DNA of 64,000 nucleotides from Gordonibacter massiliensis (ex Traore et al. 2017) (GTDB lineage: Bacteria; Actinomycetota; Coriobacteriia; Coriobacteriales; Eggerthellaceae), in contig LT827128.1 of assembly GCA_900170005.1 (NCBI GenBank), positions 3,282,168 to 3,346,167 on the forward strand, given 5' to 3'. Below the pieces are notes generated by a model. It was not told the origin of the DNA and did not search any database. It worked only from the letters and a program-made list of their open reading frames with translations. The translations under genes and the position numbers were made by a program. Positions 7,801 to 19,241 of this stretch are shown in pieces (positions within the stretch are counted from its first letter, which is position 1; every line of letters begins with the position of its first letter).

Positions 7801-10800
7801 GTGTTCGAATATATGGACGATATTTCCGAGGTGGTGTACGTTGCCGATCTCGAGACGCACGAGCTGCTCTACCTGAACGATTCCGGCAAGCGCCTGGCGG
7901 GCGTCGAGGACATAGCCAGCCAGACCTGCCACGCCGTGCTGCAGCGGCTCGACGCGCCCTGTGCCTTCTGCACGAACGACCGGCTCTCGTACGACGACAT
8001 CTACACATGGGAGCATGTGAACTCCATTACGAACCATCGCTATCTGCTGAAGGATCGGCTCATCGACTGGGAAGGGCGTCCCGCGCGCCTTGAGGTTGCG
8101 CTCGACATGACGGCGAGCGGCACGAGCGAAGACGACCTGCGCAAGGCGCTCGACGCCGAGGGCATGGTGCTGCAGTGCGCGCGCGACCTGTACGGAGCGA
8201 GCGACCTGGAAGAGGCCACGCATCGCATGTTGGACAGCCTGGGAAAGTACCTCGCCGCCGACCGCATGCGCTTCTTCCGCCTAAGGGACGGGCGGGTTTC
8301 GGCGACGTTCGAATGGCGTGCCGACGGTCGCACGCAGCAGGTGGCGGTTCGTCAGGACCTCGACGGCGCGCTGGTCGAGCGCTGGCGTCGCCTGTTCGGG
8401 CGCGGAAAATGCGTCATCATCGAGGACGTGGCGAGCCTTCCCGCCGAATGCGCGGACGAACGGGCGTTCCTCGAGCGGCGCCGGGTGTCCTCCCTTGCGG
8501 CCGTGCCCCTTGAGCGTCAGGGCAGCGTCGTCGGCTTTCTGTGCATCGAGAACCCGGCGTCGTCGCTCGTGCGCAACATAGCCTCGCCGCTCAAGACGCT
8601 TTGCTACTTCTTCATGTCCACGGTCGCGCGTATCGAAAACGAGCGGCGGCTCACGTCGCTGAGCTTCCACGACGACCTGACCGGCCTGTACAACCGCAAC
8701 CGCTATTTAAGCGACGTCGAGGCGCTCAAGCGGGACGGCGGCTCGCTGGGCATCCTGTTCCTCGACGTGAACGACCTCAAAGTCGTGAACGACCGCTACG
8801 GCCATGATCGCGGCGACGAGTTGCTGCGCTTCTGCGCCGCGCAGATGCGCGGCGCGCTTGAGGGGGCGAATCTGTACCGCATCGGCGGCGACGAGTTCGT
8901 GGCGCTCGCCCCCGGGGTGGACGAGGCGCGGTTCGAGCGCATGGCCGCAGATTTGGACGATGCGTTCGCCGAGGCGTGCGTCGAGGGGCGCTTCGGCCTC
9001 GGGTCCGCCGAGCGGTTCGTGTCGATGGGTGCGCAATGGGCGGAGAACCCCTCCGACGTGCCCGCTCTGCTGCTGGCCGCCGACGCGCAGATGTACGAGC
9101 GCAAGCGCACGTTCCACCTGGACAAGGCGCTGGCCGGCATGACGCCCGCGGCGCCTGACGCCACGACGAGTGCGACGTTCATGCCCTCCATCGGCGAAAG
9201 CGCCCTGCTGCGCGATTACAACATGCTCATGAGCGCCCTGCATGTGAGCGTGAGCAAGCACTTGATGACAGAGAAGTTCGAGGTCGTGTGGGCGAACGAC
9301 TTCTACTACGAGATGACGGGCTACACGCGCGAGGAGTACGTCACACTGTTCAACAACAACTGCGCCGACTACTTCGCCGACTTCCCCGACGTGTTCGAAG
9401 AGCTGAGCGCGACCGTCATGGGCGCGGTGGCCGCCGGCGAGCCCGGCTACGAGTGCCTGCTCCAGATGCCCGTGAAGGGCGGCAGCCGCCTGTGGATACG
9501 CGTGGTGGGCCTGTTCACCAGCGAGAAGGTGGACGGCGTGCCCGTCATTTACGCCACGTTCACCGGCGTGAACGACGTCGTGCAGATGGAGCAGGAGCGC
9601 TCCGTCACGTACGACAACCTGCCCGGATTCGTGGCCCGCTACCGCGTGGGTGCGGACGGGCTTCACCTGACATGGGGAAACGAGCGCTTCACCGAGTTCT
9701 TCGGCATCGTGGGCGCGGACGAGGCGAACCGGCTGTTCGACCTCAACGTGAAGGCCAACGAGCGCGCCATCAACTCGCGTTTCGCCGACTTCCGCGCCGG
9801 CAGGCCCACGTCGTTCGAGATCGAGGCCATCGGCCGCGACGATCGGAAGGCGTACTTCACCATCGTGGGCGACTGCATCGACTGGGTGGACGGCGACCCT
9901 GTCTACCTGGTGCTGTACCTCGACACCACCGAGGTGACCGAGCAGCGCCGCCTGACCGACGAGGCAAACGAACGGCTGCGGCGGCTCGCATTCGTCGACG
10001 AGGTCACGAAGGGGCGCAACCGCACGAGCTTCGAGTTGGACGCGGGCGCCGCCGTGAAGGCCGCCCCGGCGAACGCCTACGCGCTCGTATCCCTCGACAT
10101 CCAGAAGTTCAAGGTGGTGAACGACCAATTCGGCATCGAGAACGGCAACCGAGTGCTTGCCTACGTTCACGACCGTCTCGCATCCTGCCTCGACGAGGGC
10201 GAGTACGTGGCCCGCGTGTCGGCCGACCTGTTCAGCCTCTTGGTCAAGGCGGGGCCGCACGATGTCCTTGAGGAGCGTCTCGAGGACCTGGCCCACGCCG
10301 TCAACGACGACCTCGATTTGGGAGGGCGCACGTACCTGCTGACCATGACGGCCGGCGTGTACGTGATCGACGAGCCCGACCTTCCCATGATGCAGCTGCA
10401 GGACCGCGCGAACGTGGCCCGCAAGAAGATAGGGCGCTCCGCCGCGGGCGGCCGCCTGTGCGCGTGCCGGTTCTACAGCGACGAAGATCGCCTGCGCCTT
10501 GCCGAGGAGAAGGAGCTGGAAAACCGCATGCGCGTCGCGCTCGATGCCGGCGAGTTCGTGATCTTCCTGCAGCCGAAACTCGAGCTGCGCACGAACGCCA
10601 TCGTGGGGGCCGAGGCGCTCGTGCGATGGGCGGACCCGGTGCGGGGGCTCGTGCCGCCGAACGACTTCATCCCGCTGTTCGAGCGCAACGGCTTCGTGGT
10701 CGACCTCGATTTGAACGTGTTCGAGCAGGTGTGCGCTTTGCTGCGCGCTTGGGCGGATGCCGGTCTTCAGCCGGTTCCTCTCTCGGTGAACCTGTCGCGC

Positions 10801-11322
10801 GCCCACTTGGCCGACCCGAGCTTCGTCGAGCGCTACGAAGAGATACGACGCCGCTACGAAGTGCCGGCACCGCTCATCGAGATCGAGTTGACCGAGACGC
10901 TCGTGTTCGAGGATCCGGAGCGGCTTGCTCGCGTCATCGACGCGCTCCACGCGGCGGGCTACCGCTGCTCCCTGGACGATTTCGGAAGCGGTTACTCCTC
11001 GCTCAACGTGCTCAAGGACATCGACGTCGACACGCTCAAGCTCGACGGCGTGTTCTTCGACGCGCCGGACTTCTCCCAGGGGCGCGGCGCCGACATCATC
11101 GACATCGTCATCGAGCTGTCGCGGCGCTTGGGCATGCGCACCGTGGCCGAGGGCGTGGAAACGGAGGAGCAGGCGGCGTTCCTCAAGCGTGCGGGGTGCG
11201 ACATGATCCAGGGCTATCTGTTCTCGCGCCCGATTCCTCCCGCCGCATTCGAGCGGCTCGTATTCGGCCAAGGCTGCCAAGGCGGCGACGGGCGGGCAAC
11301 GGGCTTTGGAGAGCGGAAATAA
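7801..11322 (+). CDS. large PAS/GAF/GGDEF/PAS/GGDEF/EAL cyclic-di-GMP protein
   Basis: A 1173-residue soluble protein. In order: a PAS-like domain with DAPCAFCTNDRLS (1-110), a GAF-like domain (115-285), a GGDEF domain with intact GGDEF at 362-366, two PAS-like modules (about 480-715), a second GGDEF-like domain whose signature is degenerate (SADLF near 805), and an EAL domain with EALVRW near 938 and DDFGSGYSS near 1059. The first GGDEF should be an active cyclase and the EAL an active phosphodiesterase; the second GGDEF probably binds GTP or is structural. The start is GTG 7801, forced by an in-frame stop at 7780; the ribosome site is weak. It follows the related gene by 140 bp. Confidence 0.88.
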   Translation: MFEYMDDISEVVYVADLETHELLYLNDSGKRLAGVEDIASQTCHAVLQRLDAPCAFCTNDRLSYDDIYTWEHVNSITNHRYLLKDRLIDWEGRPARLEVALDMTASGTSEDDLRKALDAEGMVLQCARDLYGASDLEEATHRMLDSLGKYLAADRMRFFRLRDGRVSATFEWRADGRTQQVAVRQDLDGALVERWRRLFGRGKCVIIEDVASLPAECADERAFLERRRVSSLAAVPLERQGSVVGFLCIENPASSLVRNIASPLKTLCYFFMSTVARIENERRLTSLSFHDDLTGLYNRNRYLSDVEALKRDGGSLGILFLDVNDLKVVNDRYGHDRGDELLRFCAAQMRGALEGANLYRIGGDEFVALAPGVDEARFERMAADLDDAFAEACVEGRFGLGSAERFVSMGAQWAENPSDVPALLLAADAQMYERKRTFHLDKALAGMTPAAPDATTSATFMPSIGESALLRDYNMLMSALHVSVSKHLMTEKFEVVWANDFYYEMTGYTREEYVTLFNNNCADYFADFPDVFEELSATVMGAVAAGEPGYECLLQMPVKGGSRLWIRVVGLFTSEKVDGVPVIYATFTGVNDVVQMEQERSVTYDNLPGFVARYRVGADGLHLTWGNERFTEFFGIVGADEANRLFDLNVKANERAINSRFADFRAGRPTSFEIEAIGRDDRKAYFTIVGDCIDWVDGDPVYLVLYLDTTEVTEQRRLTDEANERLRRLAFVDEVTKGRNRTSFELDAGAAVKAAPANAYALVSLDIQKFKVVNDQFGIENGNRVLAYVHDRLASCLDEGEYVARVSADLFSLLVKAGPHDVLEERLEDLAHAVNDDLDLGGRTYLLTMTAGVYVIDEPDLPMMQLQDRANVARKKIGRSAAGGRLCACRFYSDEDRLRLAEEKELENRMRVALDAGEFVIFLQPKLELRTNAIVGAEALVRWADPVRGLVPPNDFIPLFERNGFVVDLDLNVFEQVCALLRAWADAGLQPVPLSVNLSRAHLADPSFVERYEEIRRRYEVPAPLIEIELTETLVFEDPERLARVIDALHAAGYRCSLDDFGSGYSSLNVLKDIDVDTLKLDGVFFDAPDFSQGRGADIIDIVIELSRRLGMRTVAEGVETEEQAAFLKRAGCDMIQGYLFSRPIPPAAFERLVFGQGCQGGDGRATGFGERK

Positions 11323-11365
11323 TCGTGGGGCCTTGCGAATAGTGGTTCTGCGGGCGTTTCCCGTG

Positions 11366-11374
11366 TGCTATACT
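11366..11374 (+). promoter_or_regulatory. extended -10 promoter element for rpsA
   Basis: TGCTATACT, an extended -10 (TGnTATACT), lies about 160 nt before the rpsA start, leaving a long 5' leader as is common for S1, which regulates its own mRNA in other bacteria. No convincing -35 was seen. Confidence 0.5.
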
Positions 11375-11535
11375 AATGCGGCTTATCGGGAAACCTCCCG
11401 TAAGCCACGTAACTGCAGGCCCCCGAGACATGTTTTTGTTGCACAGCTGAGCGAGCAAGCTTTTGCAGAGCGAACATGGTGTAAGCAATCAATCATGACG
11501 AAGGGTCCCCGACTTAAGTTTGAAAGGGGTCCGTT

Positions 11536-12762
<1,227 letters not shown>

Positions 12763-12790
12763 CCTGAACCTTCCATCAGCATGAACCTCG

Positions 12791-12820
12791 CAAGGGCCGG
12801 CGCGCAAGCGCCGGCCCTTG
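12791..12820 (+). terminator. intrinsic terminator of rpsA
   Basis: Perfect 12-bp GC-rich stem (12791-12802 with 12809-12820) and a 6-nt loop, followed by TTG, 29 nt after the rpsA stop. The T run is short. Confidence 0.7.
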
Positions 12821-12863
12821 TTGCGTAGGGGGGCGCTTGCGGTTCGCTTCGGAGACGGCGGCC

Positions 12864-13005
12864 CGTAGGGGCGGCCTGCTGGCCGCCCGGCGCGATGCGT
12901 TCCGAAAACGGAGGTTCGCGCGGCGGACGCACTGCGCGCTCGCCGCGCGAATGCCGTCGATATAGAGGCATGTGCGCGGCGAGCAGCCGTCAGGCCGCCC
13001 CTACG
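12864..13005. repeat. CGTAGGGG-type inverted repeat, copy A
   Basis: Perfect 15-bp inverted arms (12864-12878 and 12991-13005) beginning CGTAGGGGC and bounding 112 bp of GC-rich sequence. The right arm supplies the stop codon of the acyltransferase gene (TAG read on the minus strand at 13001-13003), so the element reaches into the gene end. Confidence 0.75.
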
Positions 13006-14938
13006 AGATCGGCCCCACCATGTTTCGGGCGGCGGCTTCCACACCGGTACGGGTGGTTGCCGTAATCTCCTCCACGGCCAGTTCGGCGGGCGTCTTCACC
13101 ACCGCCACGTCTTCGTCCTCGTGATGCTCGGGCAGCTGGTCCGCAACGGCTTGGTAGACCAGGTCGATGTAGAACTGCGCGCCCTCCTCGGTGAGGTGGG
13201 TGCCGTCGCCGTCGAAGAGGTCGTCGCGGCCGGCGCTCGCGCCGTACCAATCGATAAGGTGCACGTTGCCGTAGCGCTCGGCGGCGCTCGCCAGCGCGTC
13301 GTTCGTGGACTGCACCCAGTCGCGCGGACTACGGGTGTTCACGAGCCATATCTGCTTGTCGGAGCCCACGTCGCCGATGATCTCATCCAGCTGCTCGTCG
13401 GTGGCGGGGCCGTTCGTGCCCAGCGCCAGCACCACGATGCCGCCCACGAGGTCTTGGTCTTTGTACTGGTCGTACACCTCGCGGCCCACGTAGAGCTGCC
13501 GGTTCACGGCGGCGTCGATGGCTCCGTAGGGGAACGTCTCCTCGAAGTAGGGCACGGCGCGCACCGATACCGAGTCGCCAATCATGAGCACGTCGAACTT
13601 CGGCTTCTCGGCCGCAGCTTCGCCGTCGGAAGCTCCCTCGGGCGCTGCGGGCAGGTTCGCCGGCCCCTGGCTTTGCTGCTCCTCCGCCTGCTTCAGCAAG
13701 TCGCCGCCCTCGAGCGCCGATGTCGACGGCACGAGCACGAGGCCGCCCACGGCCACGACCACGAGCGCCCCGGCTCCCACAGCGGGCGCGGCGTGCCTGC
13801 GCAGCCAATCCGGCAGCGACACCTCGCCTGCGCGCACGTTCTTCACCAGGCGGCCGATGGCGCCGTGGCGGATGGGGTTCTCCACGAAGCGGTACGAGAA
13901 CGCGGCGCAGGCGAACACCGCCGCCAGCTGCAGCAGATAGAGCCACCACGGCGTCTCGCTCACCGTGCCGGCGTCCATGAGCAGCAGCAGCGGGTAGTGC
14001 CACAGGTATATGCCGTAGCTGCGCTTGCCTATCCACACAAGCGGCGCCGCGCCGGCCACGCTGCCAAGGCGGCTGGCCGGATGCACCATGACGGCGATGA
14101 CCACGGCCGTGAGCACCGAGCACAGCACCAGGCCGCCCCGGTACAGAAACGGCGAGAACCCGTTCGAGAACACCACCAGTAGCACCAGGCCCACCAAGGC
14201 TGCGGCGCCCACGCCGTCGAACACGGAGCGCTCGCGCTTCGTCAGGCGCACGCCGCTTTTCGCGCCCAGCATGTGCGAGGGCCATACGAACGCGAGCCAT
14301 GCGCCGATGAGCAGCGAGAACGCGCGCGTGTCGGTGCCGTAGTACACGCGGCTCGGGTCGGCGGTGGGGCTGAACAGCAGCGCCATCTCCACGGCGGACA
14401 GCACGGCCAGCACGAGCGTGGCGTTGCGCAGCGAGGTTTTCTTCACGCCCTTCCTCAGGCAGAGGAACAGCGCCACGGGCCATATGAGGTAGAACTGCTC
14501 TTCGATGGCCAGCGACCAGAAATGGGCGAGCGGCGAAGGCGATCCCAGAGCCTCGAAGTACGACACGTCGTGGAATATCTGCCACCAGTTGTTGAAGAAG
14601 AGCAGCGACGGCACCACGTCGGGGCGCATTTTCGTGAGCAAGGCGTGGTTGAACACGGTGCACAGCACGGCCGTGCACGCGATGACGAACACGATGGCGG
14701 GCACGAGCCGCCGCACGCGCCGCAGCCAGAATTGGGGAAGGTCGATTTTGCCGGTGTTGTCGAACTCGATGAGCAGCAAGCTGGTGATGAGATACCCGGA
14801 CAGCACGAAGAACACCGTGACGCCCAGCAGGCCTCCCGGTGCCCATTCCATGCGCATATGGTAGGCGATAACGGCGAGCACGGCGAAGGCCCGCAGGCCG
14901 TCAAGCGCCGGTATGTAACGGGATTTCGAGCCCGACAT
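13001..14938 (-). CDS. OafA/YrhL-type membrane acyltransferase with C-terminal SGNH domain
   Basis: A 645-residue protein. Residues 1-370 are an acyltransferase-3 membrane domain with about ten segments, opening YIPALDGLRAFAVLAVIAYH (the conserved R and H of the family). Residues 430-645 form an extracytoplasmic SGNH hydrolase-like domain with MIGDSVSVRA near 480 and a late GDGTHLT (Asp/His). Such proteins O-acylate cell-wall or surface polysaccharides using acyl groups passed across the membrane. The frame is open to 15028, but the start at 14938 has AGGGGAA upstream and matches the family boundary. It stands alone, divergent from mnmA. Confidence 0.88.
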   Translation of the reverse strand: MSGSKSRYIPALDGLRAFAVLAVIAYHMRMEWAPGGLLGVTVFFVLSGYLITSLLLIEFDNTGKIDLPQFWLRRVRRLVPAIVFVIACTAVLCTVFNHALLTKMRPDVVPSLLFFNNWWQIFHDVSYFEALGSPSPLAHFWSLAIEEQFYLIWPVALFLCLRKGVKKTSLRNATLVLAVLSAVEMALLFSPTADPSRVYYGTDTRAFSLLIGAWLAFVWPSHMLGAKSGVRLTKRERSVFDGVGAAALVGLVLLVVFSNGFSPFLYRGGLVLCSVLTAVVIAVMVHPASRLGSVAGAAPLVWIGKRSYGIYLWHYPLLLLMDAGTVSETPWWLYLLQLAAVFACAAFSYRFVENPIRHGAIGRLVKNVRAGEVSLPDWLRRHAAPAVGAGALVVVAVGGLVLVPSTSALEGGDLLKQAEEQQSQGPANLPAAPEGASDGEAAAEKPKFDVLMIGDSVSVRAVPYFEETFPYGAIDAAVNRQLYVGREVYDQYKDQDLVGGIVVLALGTNGPATDEQLDEIIGDVGSDKQIWLVNTRSPRDWVQSTNDALASAAERYGNVHLIDWYGASAGRDDLFDGDGTHLTEEGAQFYIDLVYQAVADQLPEHHEDEDVAVVKTPAELAVEEITATTRTGVEAAARNMVGPIS

Positions 14939-15135
14939 AGTGCGTTCCCCTGTTCTCTGGTTCGTTTCTGGTGTGCGGAAAGCGCAATGATTCAGTATAA
15001 CGCTCCATAGACACCAAAAGCGCATCATAGCGCTGCGCGGCCGTTCTGCGTAGGCTCTTCACGAATCGTTGAAAGGTTATCGACTATACTTGCCTTGGAA
15101 GGCGGACGCGAGCGCACGACAGGAAAGGAAGGCCG

Positions 15136-16206
15136 ATGGCGGTTGGCGACAACGGGCCGCAGCGCGTGGCGCTGGGTATGAGCGGAGGCGTGGACAGCGC
15201 CGTGTCCGCTGCGCTGCTCATGCGTGCGGGCTACGAGGTGGTAGGCGTGACGTGCCGTTTCACCGACGACGCCGCGGCCGACCGGGCGGCGGCCGACGCG
15301 GCGGCCGTGTGCGCCCGTCTGGGCGTGCGCCATGCGGAACGGGACTGCACCGGCCTGTTCGAGTGCGAGGTGGTTCGACCGTTCGTAGACGGCTACGCCG
15401 CCGGGCTCACGCCCAGTCCCTGCGTGGGTTGCAACGCGCGCTGCAAGCTGCCCGCGCTGCTGGACGCGGCCGACGAGCTGGGCTGCCGCGCGGTTGCCAC
15501 CGGCCACTACGCGCGCATCGTCCAGCTTGCGGAGAGCGGCCGGTACGCGGTGAAAGCCGCGCTCGACGTGCGCAAGGACCAAAGCTACATGCTGGCGCTG
15601 CTCGACCAGGACCAGTTGGCCCGCCTCGTGCTGCCGCTGGGCGGCACGACGAAAGCGGAGGTGCGCGTGCTCGCGGCCGATCTCGGGTTGCCGGTGGCCG
15701 AGAATCCCGAAAGCCAGGACGTGTGCTTCATCGAAGGCGACTACCGCGCGTTTCTGCAGGCACGCGGCGTGGACGACCGGCCGGGCGACATCGTCGACCG
15801 TTCGGGCACCGTGCTCGGTCGGCACGACGGGCTCGCCAACTTCACGGTGGGGCAGCGCAAGGGCATCGGCATCGCGGCATCCGAGCCGTACTACGTGGTG
15901 GACAAGCGGCCCGATACGGCCGATCTGGTGGTGGGCTTCGCGAACGAGGCGCTCATCGGCGGCGTGCTCGCGGGGCCGATGAGGTGGCAGGCCATCGAGC
16001 GTTTGGACGAGCCGCGCGCCGCCAGCGTGAAACTGCGGTACCGCAGCCGCGCGGTTCCGTGTATCATAGAGCCCGAGCCCGAAGGGCGCGTGCGCGCGGT
16101 GCTGCGCGAGCCCCAGCCGACCACGGCGCCGGGTCAGTTCGCCGTGTTCTCCGTTGGTGACACCGTGCTCGGAGGCGGCATGATCGAGGAGGTAACATCG
16201 GTATGA
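15136..16206 (+). CDS. mnmA: tRNA-specific 2-thiouridylase MnmA
   Basis: A 356-residue enzyme that adds sulfur to U34 of tRNAs for Lys, Glu and Gln. The PP-loop ATP site is GMSGGVDSAVSA near residue 14. The first catalytic Cys lies in TPSPCVGCN and the second in SQDVCFIEGDY, both positions conserved in MnmA. HYARIV and GQRKGIGI are further family motifs. AGGAAAGGAAGG lies before the ATG. The stop overlaps the coaE start by 4 bp, so the two are co-transcribed. TATACT at 15085-15090 is a likely -10. Confidence 0.95.
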   Translation: MAVGDNGPQRVALGMSGGVDSAVSAALLMRAGYEVVGVTCRFTDDAAADRAAADAAAVCARLGVRHAERDCTGLFECEVVRPFVDGYAAGLTPSPCVGCNARCKLPALLDAADELGCRAVATGHYARIVQLAESGRYAVKAALDVRKDQSYMLALLDQDQLARLVLPLGGTTKAEVRVLAADLGLPVAENPESQDVCFIEGDYRAFLQARGVDDRPGDIVDRSGTVLGRHDGLANFTVGQRKGIGIAASEPYYVVDKRPDTADLVVGFANEALIGGVLAGPMRWQAIERLDEPRAASVKLRYRSRAVPCIIEPEPEGRVRAVLREPQPTTAPGQFAVFSVGDTVLGGGMIEEVTSV

Positions 16207-16799
16207 AGAAGCTGTTCATCATCGGCGGCATGGGCGCCGGCAAGTCGACGGCCCGCAAGGCCCTTGTGGACGCGGGCTTGCCGTACATCGACCTCGACAA
16301 GGTGGGCCACGACGTCCTCACCTGGGATACGGTGAAGGAGGAACTGGTCGACACCTTCGGCCCCGACATCATGGACGGCGACGCGGTCGACCGCAAGGCG
16401 CTCGCGCACAAGGCGTTCGTGAGCCCCGCCGAAACGCGCAAGCTCAACCGCATCACCGTGCCGCGCATCGAGGACGCCTATCGCGACAAAGTCGCCGAGC
16501 TTGAGGCCGCGGGCAACAAGGCCGTGGTCGTGGAGCATTCCGTGTTCAAGAACCGCACGTCCTCGCTCGCTTACGACGCCGACGTGGTCATTGCCGTGCT
16601 GGCGCCGCTCGACGTGCGCATCGAACGCGCCGTGGCATCGGGCTTCGACGAGGCCGACGTGCGTCGCCGCATCGCCCGCCAGATCACCGACGCCGACCGC
16701 ATCGAGGCCGCCGACGTGGTGTTCAACAACGACGGCACCCCCGAGGAGCTGCACAACCAGGTGATAGCTTGGTGGGATACCTACCGCAAAGATCTGTAA
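16203..16799 (+). CDS. coaE: dephospho-CoA kinase
   Basis: A 198-residue kinase for the last step of coenzyme A synthesis. The P-loop GGMGAGKST is at residues 8-16, followed by YIDLDKVGHDVL (the CoaE DaD-x-x-xH-like segment) and a lid with RRRIARQITDADR. It is translationally coupled to mnmA through an ATGA overlap. Length and motifs are normal for CoaE. Confidence 0.93.
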   Translation: MKKLFIIGGMGAGKSTARKALVDAGLPYIDLDKVGHDVLTWDTVKEELVDTFGPDIMDGDAVDRKALAHKAFVSPAETRKLNRITVPRIEDAYRDKVAELEAAGNKAVVVEHSVFKNRTSSLAYDADVVIAVLAPLDVRIERAVASGFDEADVRRRIARQITDADRIEAADVVFNNDGTPEELHNQVIAWWDTYRKDL

Positions 16800-16811
16800 C
16801 ATCTCAATAAC

Positions 16812-16847
16812 GAACATCTGTTCATAGTCGGTGCGCTGTGCTACACT
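16812..16847 (+). promoter_or_regulatory. LexA-type SOS operator and promoter of uvrB
   Basis: GAACATCTGTTC at 16812-16823 fits the Gram-positive/actinobacterial LexA consensus GAAC-N4-GTTC. TACACT at 16842-16847 is a good -10, placing the operator over the -35 position, where repression is expected. It lies 54 nt before uvrB, a classic SOS gene. Confidence 0.75.
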
Positions 16848-16877
16848 AGTTCCCTTACGTACGCGGGAAGGAGCAGC

Positions 16878-19028
16878 ATGGCGCATCTCTCTAATCTCGA
16901 GGGCTTGGAAATGGAAGGCAAGCTGCCGGAGGTGCGGCTGGCCAACACGCCGTTTCAGGTGGTGTCGCCCTTCGAGCCGTCGGGCGACCAGCCTCAAGCT
17001 ATCGAGAAGCTTGCGCATGGCGTGGAGGAGGGCCTGCGCTACCAGACGCTGCTCGGCGTGACGGGCTCGGGCAAGACGTTCACCATGGCCAAGACCATCG
17101 AGGCCGTGCAGAAGCCCACGCTGGTCATGGCGCCGAACAAGACGCTGGCCGCGCAGCTGGCCAGCGAGCTCAAGGAGTTCTTCCCCAACAACTCGGTGGT
17201 GTACTTCGTGAGCTACTACGACTACTACCAGCCCGAGGCCTACGTGCCTTCGTCCGACACGTTCATCGAGAAGGACGCCTCCATCAACGAGGAGGTGGAG
17301 AAGCTGCGCCACGCGGCCACGTCGGCGCTGCTCTCCCGCCGCGACTGCATCGTGGTGGCGTCGGTGTCGTGCATCTACGGCATCGGCAGCCCCATGGACT
17401 ACGCCGGCATGGCCGTGTTCGTGGACAAGCAGAAGGAGATGGACCGCGACGACGTCATCCACGAGCTCATCGACATCCAGTACGATCGCAACGACTACGA
17501 GCTGAAGCGCGGCACGTTCCGCGTGCGCGGCGACAACCTGGACGTGTTCCCGCCTTACGCGGACAACCCGCTGCGCATCGAGTTTTGGGGCGACGAGATC
17601 GAGCGCATAACGGAGGTGGACAACGTCACGGGCGAGGTGGTGAACGAGTTCGAGGCGCTGCCCATCTGGCCCGCGTCGCACTACGTGGCCACGCGCCCGA
17701 AGATGGACCGCGCGCTGGGCACTATCCGCGACGAGCTGCGCGAGCGCCTGCAGCAATTCAAGGAGGAGGGCAAGCTGCTGGAAGCGCAGCGTTTGGAGAT
17801 GCGCACGAACTACGATCTGGAGATGATGGAGACCATGGGCTTCTGCTCCGGCATCGAGAACTACTCGCGCCACATCGACGGGCGCCAGCCGGGCGAGCCG
17901 CCCTACACGCTCATCGACTACTTCCCGAAGGACTTCCTCTGCATCATCGACGAGAGCCACGTGACGGTGCCGCAGATCCGCGGCATGCACGAGGGCGACC
18001 GCTCGCGCAAGATCACGCTGGCAGAGCACGGGTTCCGCCTGCCCAGCTGCCTGGACAACCGCCCCTTGCGCTTCGACGAGTTCGAGGAGCGCATTTCTCA
18101 GTTCGTGTACGTGTCGGCCACGCCGGGCGACTACGAGGAGAAGGTGTCGCAGCAGAAGGTGGACCAGATCATCCGTCCCACGGGCCTGCTGGACCCCGAG
18201 ATCATCGTGCGCGGCAGCGCGTCGCAGATCGACGACATCATCGACGAGTCGAAGGAGCGCGCCGCGCGCGACGAGCGCGTGCTCATCACCACGCTCACGA
18301 AGAAGATGGCCGAGGACCTGACCGACCACCTGTTGGACCAGGGCGTGAAGGCGCGCTACATGCACTCGGACATCGCCACGCTCGAACGCGTGGAGATACT
18401 GCGCGAGCTGCGCCAGGGCAAGTTCGACGTGCTGGTGGGCATCAACCTCTTGCGCGAGGGCCTGGACCTGCCGGAGGTGTCGCTCGTGGCCATCCTCGAT
18501 GCCGACAAGGAGGGCTTCCTGCGCAACCACCGCTCGCTCATCCAGACCATCGGCCGCGCCGCGCGCAACGTGTCGGGCCAGGTGATCATGTACGCCGACA
18601 AGACCACCGACTCAATGGCGCTGGCCATCGAGGAGACGAAGCGCCGCCGCGCCATACAGATGCAGTACAACCAAGACCACGGTATAGAACCGCAGACCAT
18701 CCGCAAGGCCATCAACGACATCATGGACTACGTGACCGACGAGGTGGGCAACACCACGGCCGAGCAAGTGAACATGGAGCTGGCCGCGCTCTCGCGCGAG
18801 GAGGTGCTGCGCATCATCGCCTCCATGGAGGACGAGATGGCGTCGGCATCGCTCAGCATGGACTACGAGGAAGCTGCCCGCCTGCGCGATCAGGTGGTGA
18901 AGCTTCGAGCCCAGGTGGAAGGCGCGAGCGAGGAGGACGTGCTGAAGGATCTGAAGAAGGGCGCCCGCAAGGGCAGCGCCTTCGGCAACCGCAAGCACGC
19001 CGCCTACGGCTCGAGCCGCAGCTCGTAG
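16878..19028 (+). CDS. uvrB: excinuclease ABC subunit B
   Basis: A 716-residue UvrB helicase-like DNA-damage verifier. Visible motifs are GVTGSGKT (Walker A, near residue 56), the beta-hairpin [18 protein letters not shown] (Walker B region), [45 protein letters not shown] and a C-terminal UVR domain. It works with UvrA and UvrC in nucleotide excision repair. The ribosome site is GGGAAGGAG. The upstream LexA-type box suggests SOS induction. UvrA is not in the window. Confidence 0.97.
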   Translation: MAHLSNLEGLEMEGKLPEVRLANTPFQVVSPFEPSGDQPQAIEKLAHGVEEGLRYQTLLGVTGSGKTFTMAKTIEAVQKPTLVMAPNKTLAAQLASELKEFFPNNSVVYFVSYYDYYQPEAYVPSSDTFIEKDASINEEVEKLRHAATSALLSRRDCIVVASVSCIYGIGSPMDYAGMAVFVDKQKEMDRDDVIHELIDIQYDRNDYELKRGTFRVRGDNLDVFPPYADNPLRIEFWGDEIERITEVDNVTGEVVNEFEALPIWPASHYVATRPKMDRALGTIRDELRERLQQFKEEGKLLEAQRLEMRTNYDLEMMETMGFCSGIENYSRHIDGRQPGEPPYTLIDYFPKDFLCIIDESHVTVPQIRGMHEGDRSRKITLAEHGFRLPSCLDNRPLRFDEFEERISQFVYVSATPGDYEEKVSQQKVDQIIRPTGLLDPEIIVRGSASQIDDIIDESKERAARDERVLITTLTKKMAEDLTDHLLDQGVKARYMHSDIATLERVEILRELRQGKFDVLVGINLLREGLDLPEVSLVAILDADKEGFLRNHRSLIQTIGRAARNVSGQVIMYADKTTDSMALAIEETKRRRAIQMQYNQDHGIEPQTIRKAINDIMDYVTDEVGNTTAEQVNMELAALSREEVLRIIASMEDEMASASLSMDYEEAARLRDQVVKLRAQVEGASEEDVLKDLKKGARKGSAFGNRKHAAYGSSRSS

Positions 19029-19241
19029 GTTTCTCCGCGCCCGCGGGCCCCGCGCGGGCGCAGGATAGGCGGGCACCGGCCGCAGCCGCTTGCAGGCCAT
19101 GGCGCGCCGTTCGACAGGTGCGTTTCGGGGAAAGAAACCGCTGGCCGAACACGTCTTTTTGCTTGCGGAGCGCAGGACTCCGCGCTCGATGCGCCACGAT
19201 ACCATACGAGCAGGCGGTATTGGCGAGTCGAAGGAGACGAC

